Assembly (NCBI GenBank): GCA_010093485.1
Contig: MU001506.1
Coordinates: 1,116,001 to 1,180,000, forward strand
Direction of reading: 5' to 3'
From: Karstenula rhodostoma CBS 690.94
Taxonomy: Eukaryota > Ascomycota > Dothideomycetes > Pleosporales > Didymosphaeriaceae
Length of the DNA stretch: 64,000 nucleotides
Shown here: positions 37,135 through 50,498 of the stretch, in pieces
Layout of the letters: each line of letters starts with the position of its first letter
Numbering within the stretch: position 1 is the first letter of the stretch
Made by a program: the position numbers and the translations under genes
The notes under the pieces: generated by a model
Database searches by the model: none
What the model was told of the DNA's origin: nothing
What the model saw: only the letters and a program-made list of their open reading frames with translations

Positions 37135-37783
37135 GTGGTTTCTTCGTATTCTATTGTCACTGCTGTTCAATACATGTGCTGACAGGTGCATTTCAGAAGC
37201 TTCAATTCGGAAGATGTGCCAGCCATGCCATGCAAGATAGCAGACACGAAAACAGCAACTAAGAGGTCGTCTCCTTGAATTTCGGAAGACAACCGTTCAA
37301 GCCCTAACATTAGTCGATGGTTACCAGCACTGAGATTATTAGTCTCGATTTCAAATGCGTGTCGTGACGATGGAAGCAGGACAGAGGATATGGTCACAAA
37401 GTCCCCTTGGCGATGATTGTGATAATCTTCATCTGAGGCCGGGGTATACGTCCTGCGCGAATAGGGATCGTTTGCGTTGATTGCTTGTGCGGCAATGCTT
37501 AGTACACCTTCAAATAGTTGTCTTTGTCATAGTGTAGGACGTTGGGCGCCTCCAAAAGTACCAGTATACAAATGTAACAGTACATAGCTAAACGCCAGAA
37601 CTCTTCACATGCCTATCAAACATGGCAGCCGGCGCATCTCTAGATATCGGATCGGATCGTGAACCGCCTGTATGACCGACACCATAGCGCAAGTCAAACA
37701 ACACCATACACTCCAAAACGCCACCAAAACGCAACACGTGTACGAACCACAACACATAATCCACAATCACACAAAACACCCAT
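37135..37783. other. Convergent intergenic region, 649 bp
   Basis: 3' flanks of the deneddylase (plus) and the HLTF-like gene (minus). No further gene recognised. Confidence 0.5.
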
Positions 37784-40700
37784 CTACCGCCTCCTCGGCT
37801 GGGTCCCCAGCAACCTCTCCAGATCCGCCACCCCGGCAGCCCTCCTCTTCTTCCCGCTCTCCTTCTCCGCAAACGCTAGCCCCATCAACTTCCTCTTGTC
37901 CTCCTGGATGCCCAACACGCGCTCCTCGATGCTGCCCTCGACGACCAGCCTGAACACTTTCGTCTCGCGCTTCTGGCCCAGTCGGTGCACGCGGTCTACA
38001 GCTTGGTCCTCGATGGCGGGAGCCCACCAGCTGTCCGAGAGGATGACTTGGTTTGCAGCGACGAGGTTCAGGCCGACGGAGCATACGGAGAGGGAGGCGA
38101 GCATGACTGTGCACGTGGGCGAGGAGTCGAAGATGTCGAGGGCGGCGTCGCGCGCCGTGGCAGGCATGCTGCCGTCGATACGGGCGAAGACGATGTTTGC
38201 GGCGCGGAGATGCGGCTCCAGGAGTGTGAGGAAGGTGGTCCACTGGCTGAAGACGATGGTTTTGTTGGCGGGGTCCTGCGCGCTCGCGGCGAGGATGCTC
38301 ATGAGGGCGTTCACCTTGCTGGAGGCGTTGCTCTCGAGGGACTTTTTGTTTGCGAGCTGCTCCTGCGTTGGGGGCGGGAGTGCGGCAAGCTCCTTTGCGG
38401 GCTTGACGGTGGTGGTGGCGAAGGACTCAAGTTCGGCGCGGCACATGGGGCACTTGTGTTGCGTTTCGATGACGCGCTCGATGCAGGTGGTGCAGAAGAT
38501 GTGGGCGCATTTGGTGACGACGGGGTCTCTGTAGGCGTCCAGGCAGATGGGGCAGTCTTCCTGGGAGTCGATGGAGAGCTGGAGCATCTTTTGGAGGGCA
38601 GACTTGTTCTCCTCGGTGAGATCGACGGTGCCTTCAGCCTCCAGCTGCTTCATGATGGAGTCGATGCGTTCTTCGCTGATCATCTTCCAATGGTTGCACA
38701 GCTGGCGCATGCGAAGGAGGACTTCCAGGAGGTGGCGGTACGTGTCTGATGCGTCTCTGCCCCCAGCTTTCTTGCGGTACAGGTCGAGTGTTCCCTTCGC
38801 TTGTGCTTCGAATGCATCGTACTTCTCTTGCTCGTGGGATAGCAAGGTGACTTTATGCACGTACTCAGCGAGGTCTGGTAGACGCAGGTCGATGAATGAC
38901 ATTTCCTTCTTGCGTCGGAGGCAGATACCGGCCATAAGCATCTGCAGGGCCCGGTTTCCCCGAACGTCACCTGCCATAACCGGGCGCATGATAGCGGCAT
39001 GAAAGATATCCAGACTGTCCAAGCCACCGGTGAGACGGAGAAAGCGCACCAAGGAGAACAAGTCTTTGAGGTTGTTGATGATAGGTGTACCAGTGAGCGC
39101 CCAGCGTGATTGGGCCAGTAGGTTGCTTGCCGCAACCGTCTTTTTCGCCTTTGGATTCCTGATGTTGTGGCCCTCATCAAGGATGACCCTACGCCATTTG
39201 ACAGAGAAAACCCCCGACTTCCGAGGAAGCGTGGTAGACTTTTGAGAGTGCCACTCCGAAGACACGCTGTCGTAAGTGCTGATTACAACGTCGAAATTTC
39301 CGACAGACTTCGGTGTGATGGGTTCCTTCCGGTTACCGTGATAGAACATGACGCGAAGGGCATGTTCCTCTTTGATGTGCTTCTTGATCTGTGTGCTCCA
39401 GTTGCTCATCACACTTACAGGCGCAATAATGAGCGTCGCGTTACAGGCATCAGATGCTCGACGACCTAGCTGGCGATCAGCCATGATAAGTGAGATAATC
39501 TGAATGGTTTTCCCCAGGCCCATGTCATCTGCAAGGATGCCGCCACTAGCCAACGCAGGGTTGGTGACCGAGAAGTTGGTAGCAAGGTTGATAAAGGCAC
39601 CGCGAATCTCAGGATGTGGTTTCCACAGCTGAACAACATCCTCGGAGCCTCGTGCGGGTAGTTGAGGACTCTCTTTTTCGAGCAACCAATGTAAACCTTG
39701 CAGCTGAAAGTCATGCAGCTCGGTGGAAAGAGCTTGGGGTTGGGTGGCTTTTGGCATTGCGGCCTACGACTGTTAGCATGTCCTCTCTGTTTGAGCATTG
39801 TCAGCTTACCAGATCTGACTCTTTGATGCCGAACTCCTCCACAAACTGTTCTACATTCCTCGGGTTGAACCTCTCGCTGCCTCCGATGATATCCTCTAAA
39901 CTGGGGCCTTGTTGAACACCCTGCGAAGACCCAGCTGCATACTCTGCCAGTCCGTTCTCGTGCTGCTGACCTCGACCGACGTCCACAACTGCGCCACCTT
40001 GCTTCTTCGCCCTTTTAGCGGCCTGCGCGGCAATCTTCTCCCTCTCTCGCCCCTGTTTCTGTAACTGCATAGCATCCTTCCAGCTCGAAGTAGGTAGCCC
40101 AGCACCTCTCATGTCATCGACGAGCATCTGACGGGCGTTGGGATCACTGGGGCCATAGATACGGAGCATGAGGGGACACTCATAATATTCCTTACGTCCA
40201 GAAATAGTAGCTTCGATAATCAGGCTATGGCGGTCCATGAAAGGGGCAAGGTTCGCGGCTTGCGTCCTCGGTATGTGCCCAATCTGTTCTCGATGGACGT
40301 TGAGAATCTGGATGGCATTCCCTGATGGTGGGTCAGTAAATCATGTTGTCGATGTTGCTGCTGATGGTGCTGGCCACTCACTGTCGTACTGATTGTGAGG
40401 TTCACGACGCGGAATAGCAATCTCGCCTACATTTGCGTGCCCGTTGTAATCTAGATTTAGGGGTACAAGTTATTGATATGTTCAATTTATGGAGGAATTA
40501 GAAAGGGGTGAGCGAGTATGGTCAAGTCAAGCTAGAGTTACGCAAACAATGTTCAAAATGTTCTAACATTGCGTGCGCCTAGCATTCAGAACCTGTACCC
40601 CGAACTTACGTACACCTTACGCCCACAATCTTTGTGCTGATGACGCCATACAAGACATAGCTCATGTCGGTCTCGCCGAAACTCTGGCTAGAGTCCTGCA

Positions 40701-40941
40701 CCTCTTGCGATGCATCATCTTCGTCGTCTTCATCGTCGATGACCAAAGGGTCGAATCGCGAAGAGCCAGATGCTGCGCGCGCTGGTTGAGACTGGTAGCT
40801 GGTACGTGCTGACTTGGGCGCGCGCGCGCCGGATGAAGCCCGTGACGGCGCATAGCCTCGCGAAGCGGATGCGTCTGGAGGGGTTTGGGGAGGTTCGTAA
40901 CCTCCATGGTCGTTGTAGTAGGGTCGCTTCTGTCCCGCCAT
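37784..40941 (-). CDS. HLTF/Rad5-like DNA translocase: HIRAN, SNF2 helicase and RING finger, 962 aa
   Basis: Exons in coding order: 40614..40941, 40382..40450, 39810..40321, 37784..39763. After a disordered, acidic N-terminus (VIDDEDDEDDASQEVQ) comes a HIRAN domain spread over three exons: VLYGVISTKIVGVRYYNGHA, VGEIAIPRREPHNQYD and NAIQILNVHREQIGHIPR, which in HLTF binds 3' DNA ends. The SNF2 core has GGILADDMGLGKTIQ (Walker A), ILDEGHNIRN (DEGH box) and LTGTPIIN. An inserted C3HC4 RING (CPICLDAYRDPVVTKC-AHIFC-TTC-CPMC) precedes the C-terminal lobe (IVFSQWTTFL, DRVHRLGQKRE). This is the arrangement of Rad5/HLTF, which polyubiquitinate PCNA and remodel stalled forks. The early HIRAN and short length suggest HLTF/Rad5-like or a Rad16-related paralogue; I cannot separate these. 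Confidence 0.9.
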
Positions 40942-41244
40942 GATAGCTGCTATAGATACGTCGTAGTGAGCGTAGAAGCAAGGGAGCGGGGAGAACGACT
41001 ATCGAGTTATGTAGGATACGCGTTCCAGAAAACTGGGTCTTGCGTGCGAAAACGCGCTAACACGCGAGATCCAGTGATCCCCCTGGCGATCGCACTGGGC
41101 TTGGCATCGAGACGATTGATATGAGGACAGGAAGTGCTTGCTGTTTATCTTTACAGGTATCTACTTTATGTATGCAGCCAAAGCCAGCCCACCGCAAGCA
41201 ACTCTCTAACATCAGCTGCAATCACACCATGGCTCCCAAACGAC
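40942..41244. other. Intergenic, 303 bp
   Basis: Promoter of the HLTF-like gene and 3' flank of the debranching-enzyme gene, both on the minus strand. Nothing else seen. Confidence 0.5.
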
Positions 41245-44200
41245 CTAAGACGAATTTGCTTCGCCCCTCTCGTACTCCCAAGCATCCTGGAAGACATCGA
41301 TCAAGCAACTAGCAGACCAAGCTTGCGTCGGACAGCTATCCCCACAGAACGCTCCATCCTTCTGGCTCAACTCTGTAAGCCCCGCCCAAGGACTCTCTTC
41401 GATCTGTCGCATCATACCCGTCATCCTCTTCGTGACCTGCTGGTAACTCTCAACGCGCTCCTCGGGTGTCTTCCTCCGCTGCAAATCGAATTTGAGCAGG
41501 GCACGGCAGTGAAAACCCAACGGCCAGCCCCATTCGGGACCCTGGTGGTAGTTACGACCCTTGGATGTGTGGAAGTCGGTCGAATCCTCGCTGTTGATGT
41601 AGAAGGGGCGGTAGTTGTAATCCGAGGGGTCAAGCGTCTTCATGCCGACTGGGCCAAGAAGGTTCTTGTCCGCGACTTCCAGGGCGTAGAGGGCATGGTC
41701 AGGGTTAAAGAGCTCGGGCGCTACCGTCATGGCTATGCTAAAGTTCGGACGGAGTTGGTAGTCTTCGTACTCCTTACCGCCACGGTAGGTGTCTTTGTAA
41801 ATGCCACGGCGGTTTATGATCTTAGGGTTGACATCGTAGTTGGCGTCCTCTTCTGGCGTACGTGGGATGTAGAAAGTGCGCTCGAAATTGGCCTGGATCT
41901 TGTCGGCCCATGCTCGGAACGAGATGGCTTTCTTGCCGCCTTCGAGGGTAACACCTTCGTATTTGTACTTGCCTTGGTCGTGCAAGTTGGCCACCCAGTT
42001 GAGGCAGCTGTACAAAAGACCGATGATCTCCACAGGCGCACCGTCACGTGGCGTGCCGGGCACGCCTTTGCTGCCAGCCTTCTCACTTTCACCCATCTTG
42101 TCCATCCATGTGCCGCAATTCCATTGGTTCCCACCGAAGATCAAACCCGTCTCCCAATCTGGCTGTACTTTGATGTTGAAGCCTTCGTCTCTCATTTGGC
42201 TGTCGATGTTGGGGCCAGCATCGTACTCCCGGAAGTCAAGGCCAGTGGCGTGGCGTTGCAGTATTTCCTGAATCACATCCTCAATCGTGGACGACTGCGA
42301 GTAAGCGCGCTCGTCATCGTACGGGAACCATGTATCGTCGTAGGGGAGGAAACGTCTCGGCGCTTTGTCCTGGAGCAGGTCAAGCCCGCTCGGGACGATT
42401 TTGGTATAGTCCTGTACGTTCTGCGTGAAAAACCACACCGAATCTCTAGAATTGTAACGAGGCAGTTTGCCACTACTCAAAAGATTCGGAATCATGCCAT
42501 GCTTGACAACACTCGCGAAAGCCAGAATGTGCTCTCTGGCATCATCGTAACGACCGGTACCCATGAGTAGACCGCGAGCAGAGATACAAATGTCGCGACC
42601 CCAGCACCGCGCCCAATCATATGCAAAGTGGGGAAGACCAGCGGCCATGCTAGATACGCTCTTTTCGGGCCAAAGCGACGTAGAGTTCATGAGACCTGTC
42701 ATCTGGAAACTGACCAACGAAAGGCTGCGCAGGAACGCTGGGCCATTGCGGACGTTTTCGCCCATCAGTTCGACGGCTCGGTCTACGGCGGCATTGTACG
42801 CGGTCTGTATGACCATGGCAAAGGATCTCGGTAAAAGGAAGCTAGGAATCTGGCGGATTCTGTTGCAATGTTCCTCGAGCCATGTCGCGGGTCCCACAAT
42901 ACCACGGTATTGCTCTTGTTCTGCGAGGCGCTTCAGACGGCCGACACAATAATCCAGGGCCCACTGTCCCTCTCGAAGGTGGTTACAAATTGGGTGGCCA
43001 AGATTGTTCTCATCGACAACAGTGCGTAATACACTCCACCAACCTTGGAGACCGGCATATACCAGTGGCCCATGTCCAGGAATGTCGTAGGTGCCGTCTT
43101 TGTTGTTAGAAGCATCTCGCTCCTCTTGATCACAGCGGTACAAGATGTGGTTGAGATCTGCAAGTGTACATTTGCTGAACGCCTCTCGAGCACCAGAGGT
43201 AACGTATTTATCAAGGCCGTCGTCATGCTCTGCGGAAGGGACCGAAGTTTCGAAAAGTGCAATACTTCCAGGCGGGAAGTTGTCAGGAATACGAATCGTG
43301 GACGCATCTCCGGCCGATTCCACTACAACGCCTTGGACATCCCTAGTTCGACTAGGAAGACCACGCAGTACCTTGTCACCGATGACAGCCTTTCGAGTTT
43401 CGGCGCTGTTGTCAACTTCAAGGTTCCAAGCACCGATTAGCTTCGCTTGAGTGCCGGGTAGGTTCGTAGGTCCGAACCCGCCGTTTCCGTTGCTATATCC
43501 AGGGAACGCGGTGTGGGCGATCAAGAAGTAGCCTTTCCTTGTGCGAGGATTGACGCGGTGGACGGTGATGTACTCTTTGTCGTGATGAATGTACGTCTCG
43601 GTGTACTCTTTTTTGCCCATCTCCACGTGAACCTGATTCAGAATCTTCCGGATGCCGCCAATTCCACCCTCACCTGCTTGGGCCTCGATTGTGCCACCAG
43701 TGGAGTTCTGTGATGTGTAAAGCCTCTTCTCGTGGACCAGTTCAATGAGCTCGGGGTAGACTTCGTCAAAGCCGAACACACTGCCGGTGGCACATGAGCA
43801 CATGGCCACCAAGGCGGCACTGGACAACGTATCGCGTGCATCACGCTTCTGTGCTGGCGTCTCATTATCATGCGTACAGTCCATGAACAAGGCGTGTACT
43901 GGACTCTTTTTGATCTTCTTCACAACGCGACGAGCGCCGTCTGGAGTCATTGTTGTTGCCGATGTATCAGCATTCATGACCTCATCCGTATCGAAGCTGC
44001 CGATAGGAACGCCACCATGACGATGCACCAATCGGCTCAGTTCTTGCGTGCTCCATGCTTGCATACATTCTCGGATAAGTGCATGTATACCCAGCTCTTT
44101 CACGAATTTGAAGTCCATCTCTTCGGATCCAGAAAACAACTCAGCAACGCAGAACAAGTTGGGATTGACTGTACGAGCCTGGTCGAGCATATAGCTGGCG

Positions 44201-45963
44201 AGATGGATCGGGGTCGAGTGGCAATTATCGATCCTGAACCCCTGGAAATACTTGGCCATCAACCTGGTGTACTTTGCCATGTGCTCCCAGAGGTAAGGAT
44301 TGTCTTCCGGGCCATTGCCATAACGGAGCTTCACGCAATCGCCCCATACGATAACCTCTCGCCTTAGATATGCTCTAGACTTGGGACCAGCGTTGTCTCT
44401 CATTGCGTCCGCAGCCCAAACCCAGCCATTGTTGACGAGAGCAAGTGCTTCCGGGTTGTGCTTCTTCGTGGTCTCGTTGAGAGGTAGGCGCGTGAAGTAT
44501 GGCTCAACGAGTGGGCTGCTGTCGGTGATTTTGCCCATTTTTGGACCATGATCGTCTAGGCGGCAGTACTTGATGCGGTTGAAAAGTTGCTCCATTATTT
44601 CAGCGGCGTCTGCGTCATACTCGCGATAGAAATGCAGATTGAGCTCATCAACGATCTGACGGATTGCTTCGTTTGCCGCGCTTTCGTCGGGAGCATCGCT
44701 TGTTCTGGTGTCGTACCGACCGAAGAGGGCCGTGAGAAGTGCGGCGCCTGTATCTGCATCAACAGAACGGCGGTAGCGTTCGCCGAGCTTGTCGCCGCCC
44801 TGTAAGGCATGATCAACGATCCAATCGGCCTTCTTCTTCAATGACCAATTCTTCACAGCATCGAGGCCCCGTAGACCAGCCTCTCTAAAGCTGTCATCCG
44901 GGAATTTGACCTGTCCAGCGATCCAAGATTGTACTACGGATGTTGCGGCAGTCTCCTTGTCAACAACGTAGTATTGCCAAAGCTTGATCTCTCCGAGCAC
45001 CCGTGTCTTCACACCATCCATGATTCGTAACAGATCGTCTTGGCTATTGATATCTGTGGGCAGGCCGAGTGATTTCAGCTCACGGCTATAGTTGAGAAGC
45101 GCCGTGTCAAGATCAAGTGCAGGCCGAAGCCAGGGCGCCGTATCCACGTTGTATCCTGACTCGGGATGCTCCTCAAGCCACTTGCTGTTGTTGGCGGTGT
45201 GATTCCAGACCACGTCAGTCATAGCCAGCAAATTGTATTCCTTGTGCATCTTCTGCACAAGAGACGCAATGTCCTTCTCCCCATTTGGAAACATGGCGGG
45301 GTCAAAGTTGTGTTGGTCGTAGATGCTGTACGGCGAATTTGAATCACCTCGAATGTTCAGCGGTGTGAAGTGTACCATGTTGTATCCACGCTGGCTGATG
45401 CCGTGCAGGTGGTTGTTCCAGTCGGTGGGGTAGCTGCCCATGAACTTGGAGAGGCAGGTGAATAGCGAGATCGACTCAATGGGAACTTGTTCGCCATGGA
45501 GCGTGAGCCGTGGGCAGACATCGATGTAGTATGTTGGTGTGCGGGTAGGCTTCGTCGGAGCGACGTCGGTAAAGGACCACTGCGGCAGCGGCGTGTAGGT
45601 GGTGTAGAAGGAGTAGGCATTGGCCTCGTATATGGGTATGTCGTGCTTGATGGTGCCATTGAAGTCTGGGTTCAGCCTGCACAACTTGTTAGCGTCAGGC
45701 AGGCTGTTTGGGATGTTTCAGAGAAAAGCCTACTTGTATTCGCGGTATTGGTCACGCTTGAACTTGTCGCCTTTGGCGGGGATGTTCACCCACAGACTGC
45801 CCTCGCGACATATCGAGCTGGTGCCCTGGATCTCGAAGCAGACATGGTACGGGCTGTCCTTGTTCGGAGGCGGCAGCAGTATGTACTGGCCGTCTACTTT
45901 GGGAGCCCCGTTGTCCGCCAAGGGCAGAAGGTAGACGTCCTGTGTTCTTGGTGTCGTGGCCAT
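41245..45963 (-). CDS. GDB1: Glycogen debranching enzyme (4-alpha-glucanotransferase/amylo-1,6-glucosidase), 1,553 aa
   Basis: Two exons: 45734..45963 and 41245..45676, with a 57-bp intron joining RDQYREYK to LNPDFNGTIKHDIPIYEANA. Length matches yeast Gdb1 (1,536 aa). The N-terminal half is the GH13-like transferase: CLSKFMGSYPTDWNNHLHGI, YNMVHFTPLNIRG, LLAMTDVVWNHTANNS, KYFQGFRIDNCHSTP and ELFSGSEEMD. The C-terminal half is the GH133 glucosidase: HFAYDWARCWGRDICISARG, DAGPNIDSQMRDEGFN, TGLIFGGNQWNCGTWMDKMG and EWGWPLGF. Together they shift maltosyl/maltotriosyl units and cut the remaining alpha-1,6 branch during cytosolic glycogen breakdown. No second intron is needed across 4.4 kb, which keeps one frame throughout. 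Confidence 0.96.
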
Positions 45964-46791
45964 GGCTGCGTGTGCAATTGCCAGGTGTCGAAGCGGGTCG
46001 ATGCGGGGGGCTGGCTAGTAAACAATGGCAAAAGGTGTGTAAATGCGTTGCAACGTAACAGTAGAGATAGGCGTGCGCGTAGGGATGAGGTGATGGAGGA
46101 GGGGTGGTGGGGCCAGCCAGGCGGTTGGCACTATACACACACTGCGTCGCGAAGGCGGCAGGAAGGATGAGGGCGCAATTGCCCTTGCTCTCTGGGGGTG
46201 GGAGAGAGCGCGAAGGTGCGGGCGAGGACGATCGGCAGCCGATGCAAGCAACACAAACGCGCTGTCAGCCGCTGGCCGTTCCTGACCATACTAGTACGTC
46301 ATGCCGCCAAGCTGGAGCATCCCGCGGTCTCGAATCTCTCCGCCTTGGTTTCCCAAGCGCTCCACGAGGATAGGGCTAATGCACCGGCAATGCACGCGGC
46401 GAACACACCGCAACGTTCAACGGAAATTCTCTTCGTCCACCTTCTACGCTATACCAATATATCGTACAAATCCGCCTCCATCCCTGCTAGTACCCCGTCG
46501 AGCCATTGAGCCATCAACGCATCGGGACATGGAAATCGACCTAAGAATGACGCCAAAATGCAACTCGCATGCAACCTAACTCCACCGCTCAGTGCTAATT
46601 CATCAAACGACCGCAAGTGCTGCCACGAGCCTAAAAGGATTCGAGAACGGGTATCGCGGCATCGCGGCAGCCAAAACAGAACCCAAAACATGCAATAGGT
46701 AGGAAGTGGAAAAGCAAAAGTGAGACTGCACCCTTCAACGCACATGGACACTTCCCTGAGAAGGTAATGGTCCACATTGCACGTCCTTCCG
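45964..46791. other. Intergenic, 828 bp
   Basis: Promoter of GDB1 and 3' flank of the RhoGAP gene, both on the minus strand. Open frames here lack protein features. Confidence 0.5.
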
Positions 46792-49130
46792 TTATCGTCC
46801 ATTCGGTCCATTGAAGTCTATTGAAAATGGGGAACTGGGCGGATTGTTGAGATCAAGGCGGAACTGGCTCTCCGAAGGTCCCCTGCTGTGCTGTGCCTGG
46901 GTAGGCGTCGCACTGGTGTCTTCATCGTCTATCATGTCGGCTCTGACGGATCCCGGTGCTCGTTTTGGAGTTGCATGCGCGTTGAACGCTTCACGGCTGT
47001 CCGAGGAAGAGATCGCTCGATCCGCCGAGATGTCCCTATCATGCGCGCCTCCACGCTTTGAGCTGTTGGACTTTTCGGACGAAAGGAGAGATGAGTTCGG
47101 CGGAGTAGCACGTCCAGAAGCCAGACTTCTGTCTGAAGACACTCCCCGTGAAGAGGGAGCCTTTCTATCTCTGGAATCGTTCCGTGCTGAGGGAGACTTG
47201 AAGTTGTCCCCTAAAAACCCCGACGATTGTGAGCCCTTTGTTTTGCTGGAGCTGTGTCCATTACGAGAAGGAGTGGGATGGGGCTGCGTCAGGATTCCAC
47301 TGGTATCCAGCAACTTGACCTCTTCAGCAAGGTATTCTTTCTCAGTCCAGCATCCCTGCCAGCAATTGCGCCAGTCCAGAATCAGGAACTGGAAGCAAAA
47401 TGCGTCAATTTTGATAGCAGGTTGGAAGCAGATGCACAAGTTGTTGTAATTCATTTTGTTGAACTCCGAGCAAGAGTGCAGCAGACTGATGTGGCAGGTG
47501 ATAGCGAACAGGAGATAGTAGTTGAAAGGCGGCAGCTTCGACAGCTCGTCTTTCAATAGCTGGGGCGTACTCTTTGCACCTTGACACTCTTGCTGGATCC
47601 GCGATTGAATAGCCTTGGGAAAGATTTCGTCGGGCAATTGACGCAGCCAATTTTTGAACAACGAACCAATAACGTTCGGGTCGTTCAGGTTTTCGTCGGC
47701 GATGAGGTCGATGTCGCGATCTATTGAAGATCAGCCACGAGTCAGACGTAAACACAATAGCACCCTTACCTTGATCAAACTTCTGCTCATAGTATCTGAT
47801 TTGATGAGCGGCACCAGGAACTCGGTAGAGACCTTCCTCCTCGCATCCTCTCATGTTCAAGTAGCTGTCCGTCCAGTCAGTTGATATGATATCTATAGCA
47901 GGCAACAGGAACATACTCGATACAACGCCAAGGGAGCGCTGGCATCCAGAATTCTGTCTTGTCCTTGGAATTCTCCAAACGGTTTGAGATCCTGGTCAAT
48001 CTCGTCTGTTCGACCAATGGCGTGTGGATGATCTTGAACTGATACTGTTCCTTCGGGATTTGGAGCTCCCTTTCATGGTTGCTCGAGCTTCGGCCCAACT
48101 TCCCAAACAGACCCTTACGAGCCGAATTGAGCTTCTCGCCAACTTTCATAGCCCCGGACCCCATGTTGGACATCAACTGAGCCCCACGGCTCTCGTTGAA
48201 GGAACCTGAGGCCACGGAGTTCTGCTCCCCTCTGTCTCTTCGCGCATCATCGTGATCACGTGGTGCGAGCTGAGAGGTGTCGTGATGATCTGCGGAGTGG
48301 GTTCGTAGTTTGCCAAACGCCATGTTTGAGCGCCATGATTTGTCCTTCTCCATTGGCGCGCCTTTCAAAAATGCACCATCGCCATTTTGCGCCCACGACG
48401 CTGTCGCATCTGGTGATAGTTTGGCAGGCTGAACTTTATTCAGTCTTGTCCGCCCAGATCCTTCATCGGTTTTAATCGATCTCGATCGCCCAGGCTTGCC
48501 GTTTTGTTTCTTCGACTTCGACTTATCGCGCTTGGAGTTTGGAGTGTCTGGGCCAACCTCTACTGCCTCGTTCGACTTGCCGGAACCGCTTCGCTGCTCG
48601 AACGGAAAAGTTTCGGATCGGTTGTCTGTCGCTGTCAGTCCGCAATCCAAATTAAGAGTACAAAGCCAGGCCATAACGTTAGGGTTCGCGTGGCTCCCCG
48701 GAATAGACGATGAAAACCGCACGAGATCAACCTTTTGACCTGGTGCTTCGTGTTACTTACCATCAGAATTGGGTGTCTGGACCGGGCGACTCAAGTCTGG
48801 CGTAGAATTGCCGCTGCGACCGTTAACATAGATCGCTGTCTGACTCTCTCGTGGTTCGGGCAACTGGCGACTTGAATTTTCGGGATTTGTTAAGCGCGAT
48901 GAAGATGGCGTGGCGGAGAAATTGGAAAAGATGCTCTTGGAATCCTTTCGGGGTTTGGGTGAGGCAGGCGAAGCAGGCATGTCGTGGTAGGAGGCGGTCG
49001 GTGCTGCACCGTTGGGGGCGTTGCCGTTCATGTCTGGGGACGATGGGCTTATGGGGCTAAGCGGGGAGTTGACGTTTTCCTTTCCGCCTTTGGACCGCAT
49101 GGCTAGTGACAAAGTAGACGATTTGGGCAT
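46792..49130 (-). CDS. RhoGAP-domain protein, about 702 aa
   Basis: Exons in coding order: 48761..49130, 47917..48631, 47770..47864, 46792..47720. The RhoGAP domain (about 345-520) is read across three exons: FWMPALPWRCID-YLNMRGCEEEGLYRVPGAA, YYEQKFDQ-DRDIDLIADENLND, VIGSLFKNWLRQLPDEIFPK and NYYLLFAITCHISLLHS. EGLYRVPG holds the catalytic Arg, and KMNYNNLCICFQP matches the motif that supports switch regions of the GTPase. Long Ser/Lys-rich disordered arms flank it. It should speed GTP hydrolysis on a Rho-family protein; which one is unknown. I took the ATG at 49130 (MPKSSTLSLAMRSKGGKENV). A possible upstream exon beginning at 49416 (MRDCSPQNRTFALESRLHHP) can splice in frame through a 45-bp-scale intron, so the N-terminus is uncertain. 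Confidence 0.82.
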
Positions 49131-50064
49131 TTTTCGGAGTGATTTGCGTGGCGGGCTCCAAGACTGGTTACGTCTTAGTATAACTGTGGCCCAGGGCAAT
49201 GCTGACCTGCTGGTTTGCGGAGGCTATGTATGGAGGCGGGCAAAATACCTCGGTAGATGGGGCCTCGACTAGGGAGTGAGTGAAGTATTTTGGTGGGTCC
49301 GGCGAGCGGTACGTGGGGTGTGGAGGAGACGGCTTTACGAGCGCGGGAGCATGCGGCGGGTGATGTAGGCGGGATTCGAGCGCGAAGGTGCGGTTCTGAG
49401 GACTACAATCGCGCATGGTTGTCAGCGAGGGTGGAAAACGGGCAGCAGTTCCGGGCAGCGGAGTATTAGAGGCCAGGAGAAGGTAGTACGAACCGTGGCA
49501 ACCCTGCTGTGGTGGAGAAGTGGTCTTCGCACTGCCTTCTGCAGGAGCACGCGAATGCGTGCGCAGCGAGGGTCGAGTGTGATGCCGCGTAGAGCAGGGA
49601 GAAGGGCGGGCCTGCGGGCTGCCGCTGTCGATCCGGACGCGGCGCTCGTGCGACGGGCAGGTGCGTACCGGCTAGAGGTGCGGTGGTGTTGACTCAGAGG
49701 GGATTCAGTGGTTTGGCGCGAGGTTCAGGGCTGCGTGTGCTTGCTACTGTCAGTACGAGAAGCCATAGGCGACCTGCGGTACCACATTGACCTGCCACGG
49801 TGTTGAAACAAAGGAGGGGGCAGTCGCAGGGCTGCGTCGGGCGGCACTTACCTGCGCCAGAACAAGGGCGTCTGTCCTGGGAGAGACAGAGAGGCGTGCA
49901 CCGTCAATGTGGGCAGGGTGCAGGCAGGCAGGCCGGCGGGCGCAGACGGCGGCAAGTAATTGAGGGCTGCTGGGGGGGTCTGTTGGCGGGACGCGTTTGG
50001 CAGCAGGCGGTGCGGCAGGGCGCGGTGAAGGGACCAACACCAACGCGGGGGTGCTGGCGACGGG

Positions 50065-50090
50065 CAGACACAGACACAGACACAGACAGA
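50065..50090 (+). repeat. ACAGAC-type hexanucleotide microsatellite
   Basis: About four tandem CAGACA units followed by a CAGAG end, in the RhoGAP-BET2 intergenic region. Confidence 0.85.
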
Positions 50091-50498
50091 GTCAACGGCG
50101 CAGACGTCAAGGGCTCGTTCTCGCAGTCCCGTGGCCGGCGGGACGAGAGGAGCAGCGGCAGCGACGTGTGAGAATGCTGGAGACGCTCGGGCCCAGGGCC
50201 GTTTGCGCCAGGCACACAGGTACGCGCGCTCCTGTACAGGTACAGAGGATACTACATGCTACATACGGGCCACTAGCGACGGCCAGCGAGAACCAGCGAT
50301 AGCAGCGGATGGCGGAAGCGGATGGCGGAGGGCGGATGGCCGGACGCTGCGAGGTGGCTGCGCGGCGGGCCCTGGACGCACTCGAGAGCGAGAGAGCGAG
50401 GGCGCGTCGCTGGTGCAGTGCAGTGCAGCGCAGTGAGGAATTGCCTGCATGCGGCGGCAGTTTCACAAATGGCCTGCAACGCTGCGTGAGTGAGTGAG

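Noticed and set aside
37985..38749. 254-codon plus-strand open frame opposite the HLTF-like gene
   Set aside because: Antisense shadow of the SNF2/RING exon; no protein features.
41134..42570. 478-codon plus-strand open frame opposite GDB1
   Set aside because: Antisense to the conserved glucosidase domain; composition follows the complementary codons of GDB1.
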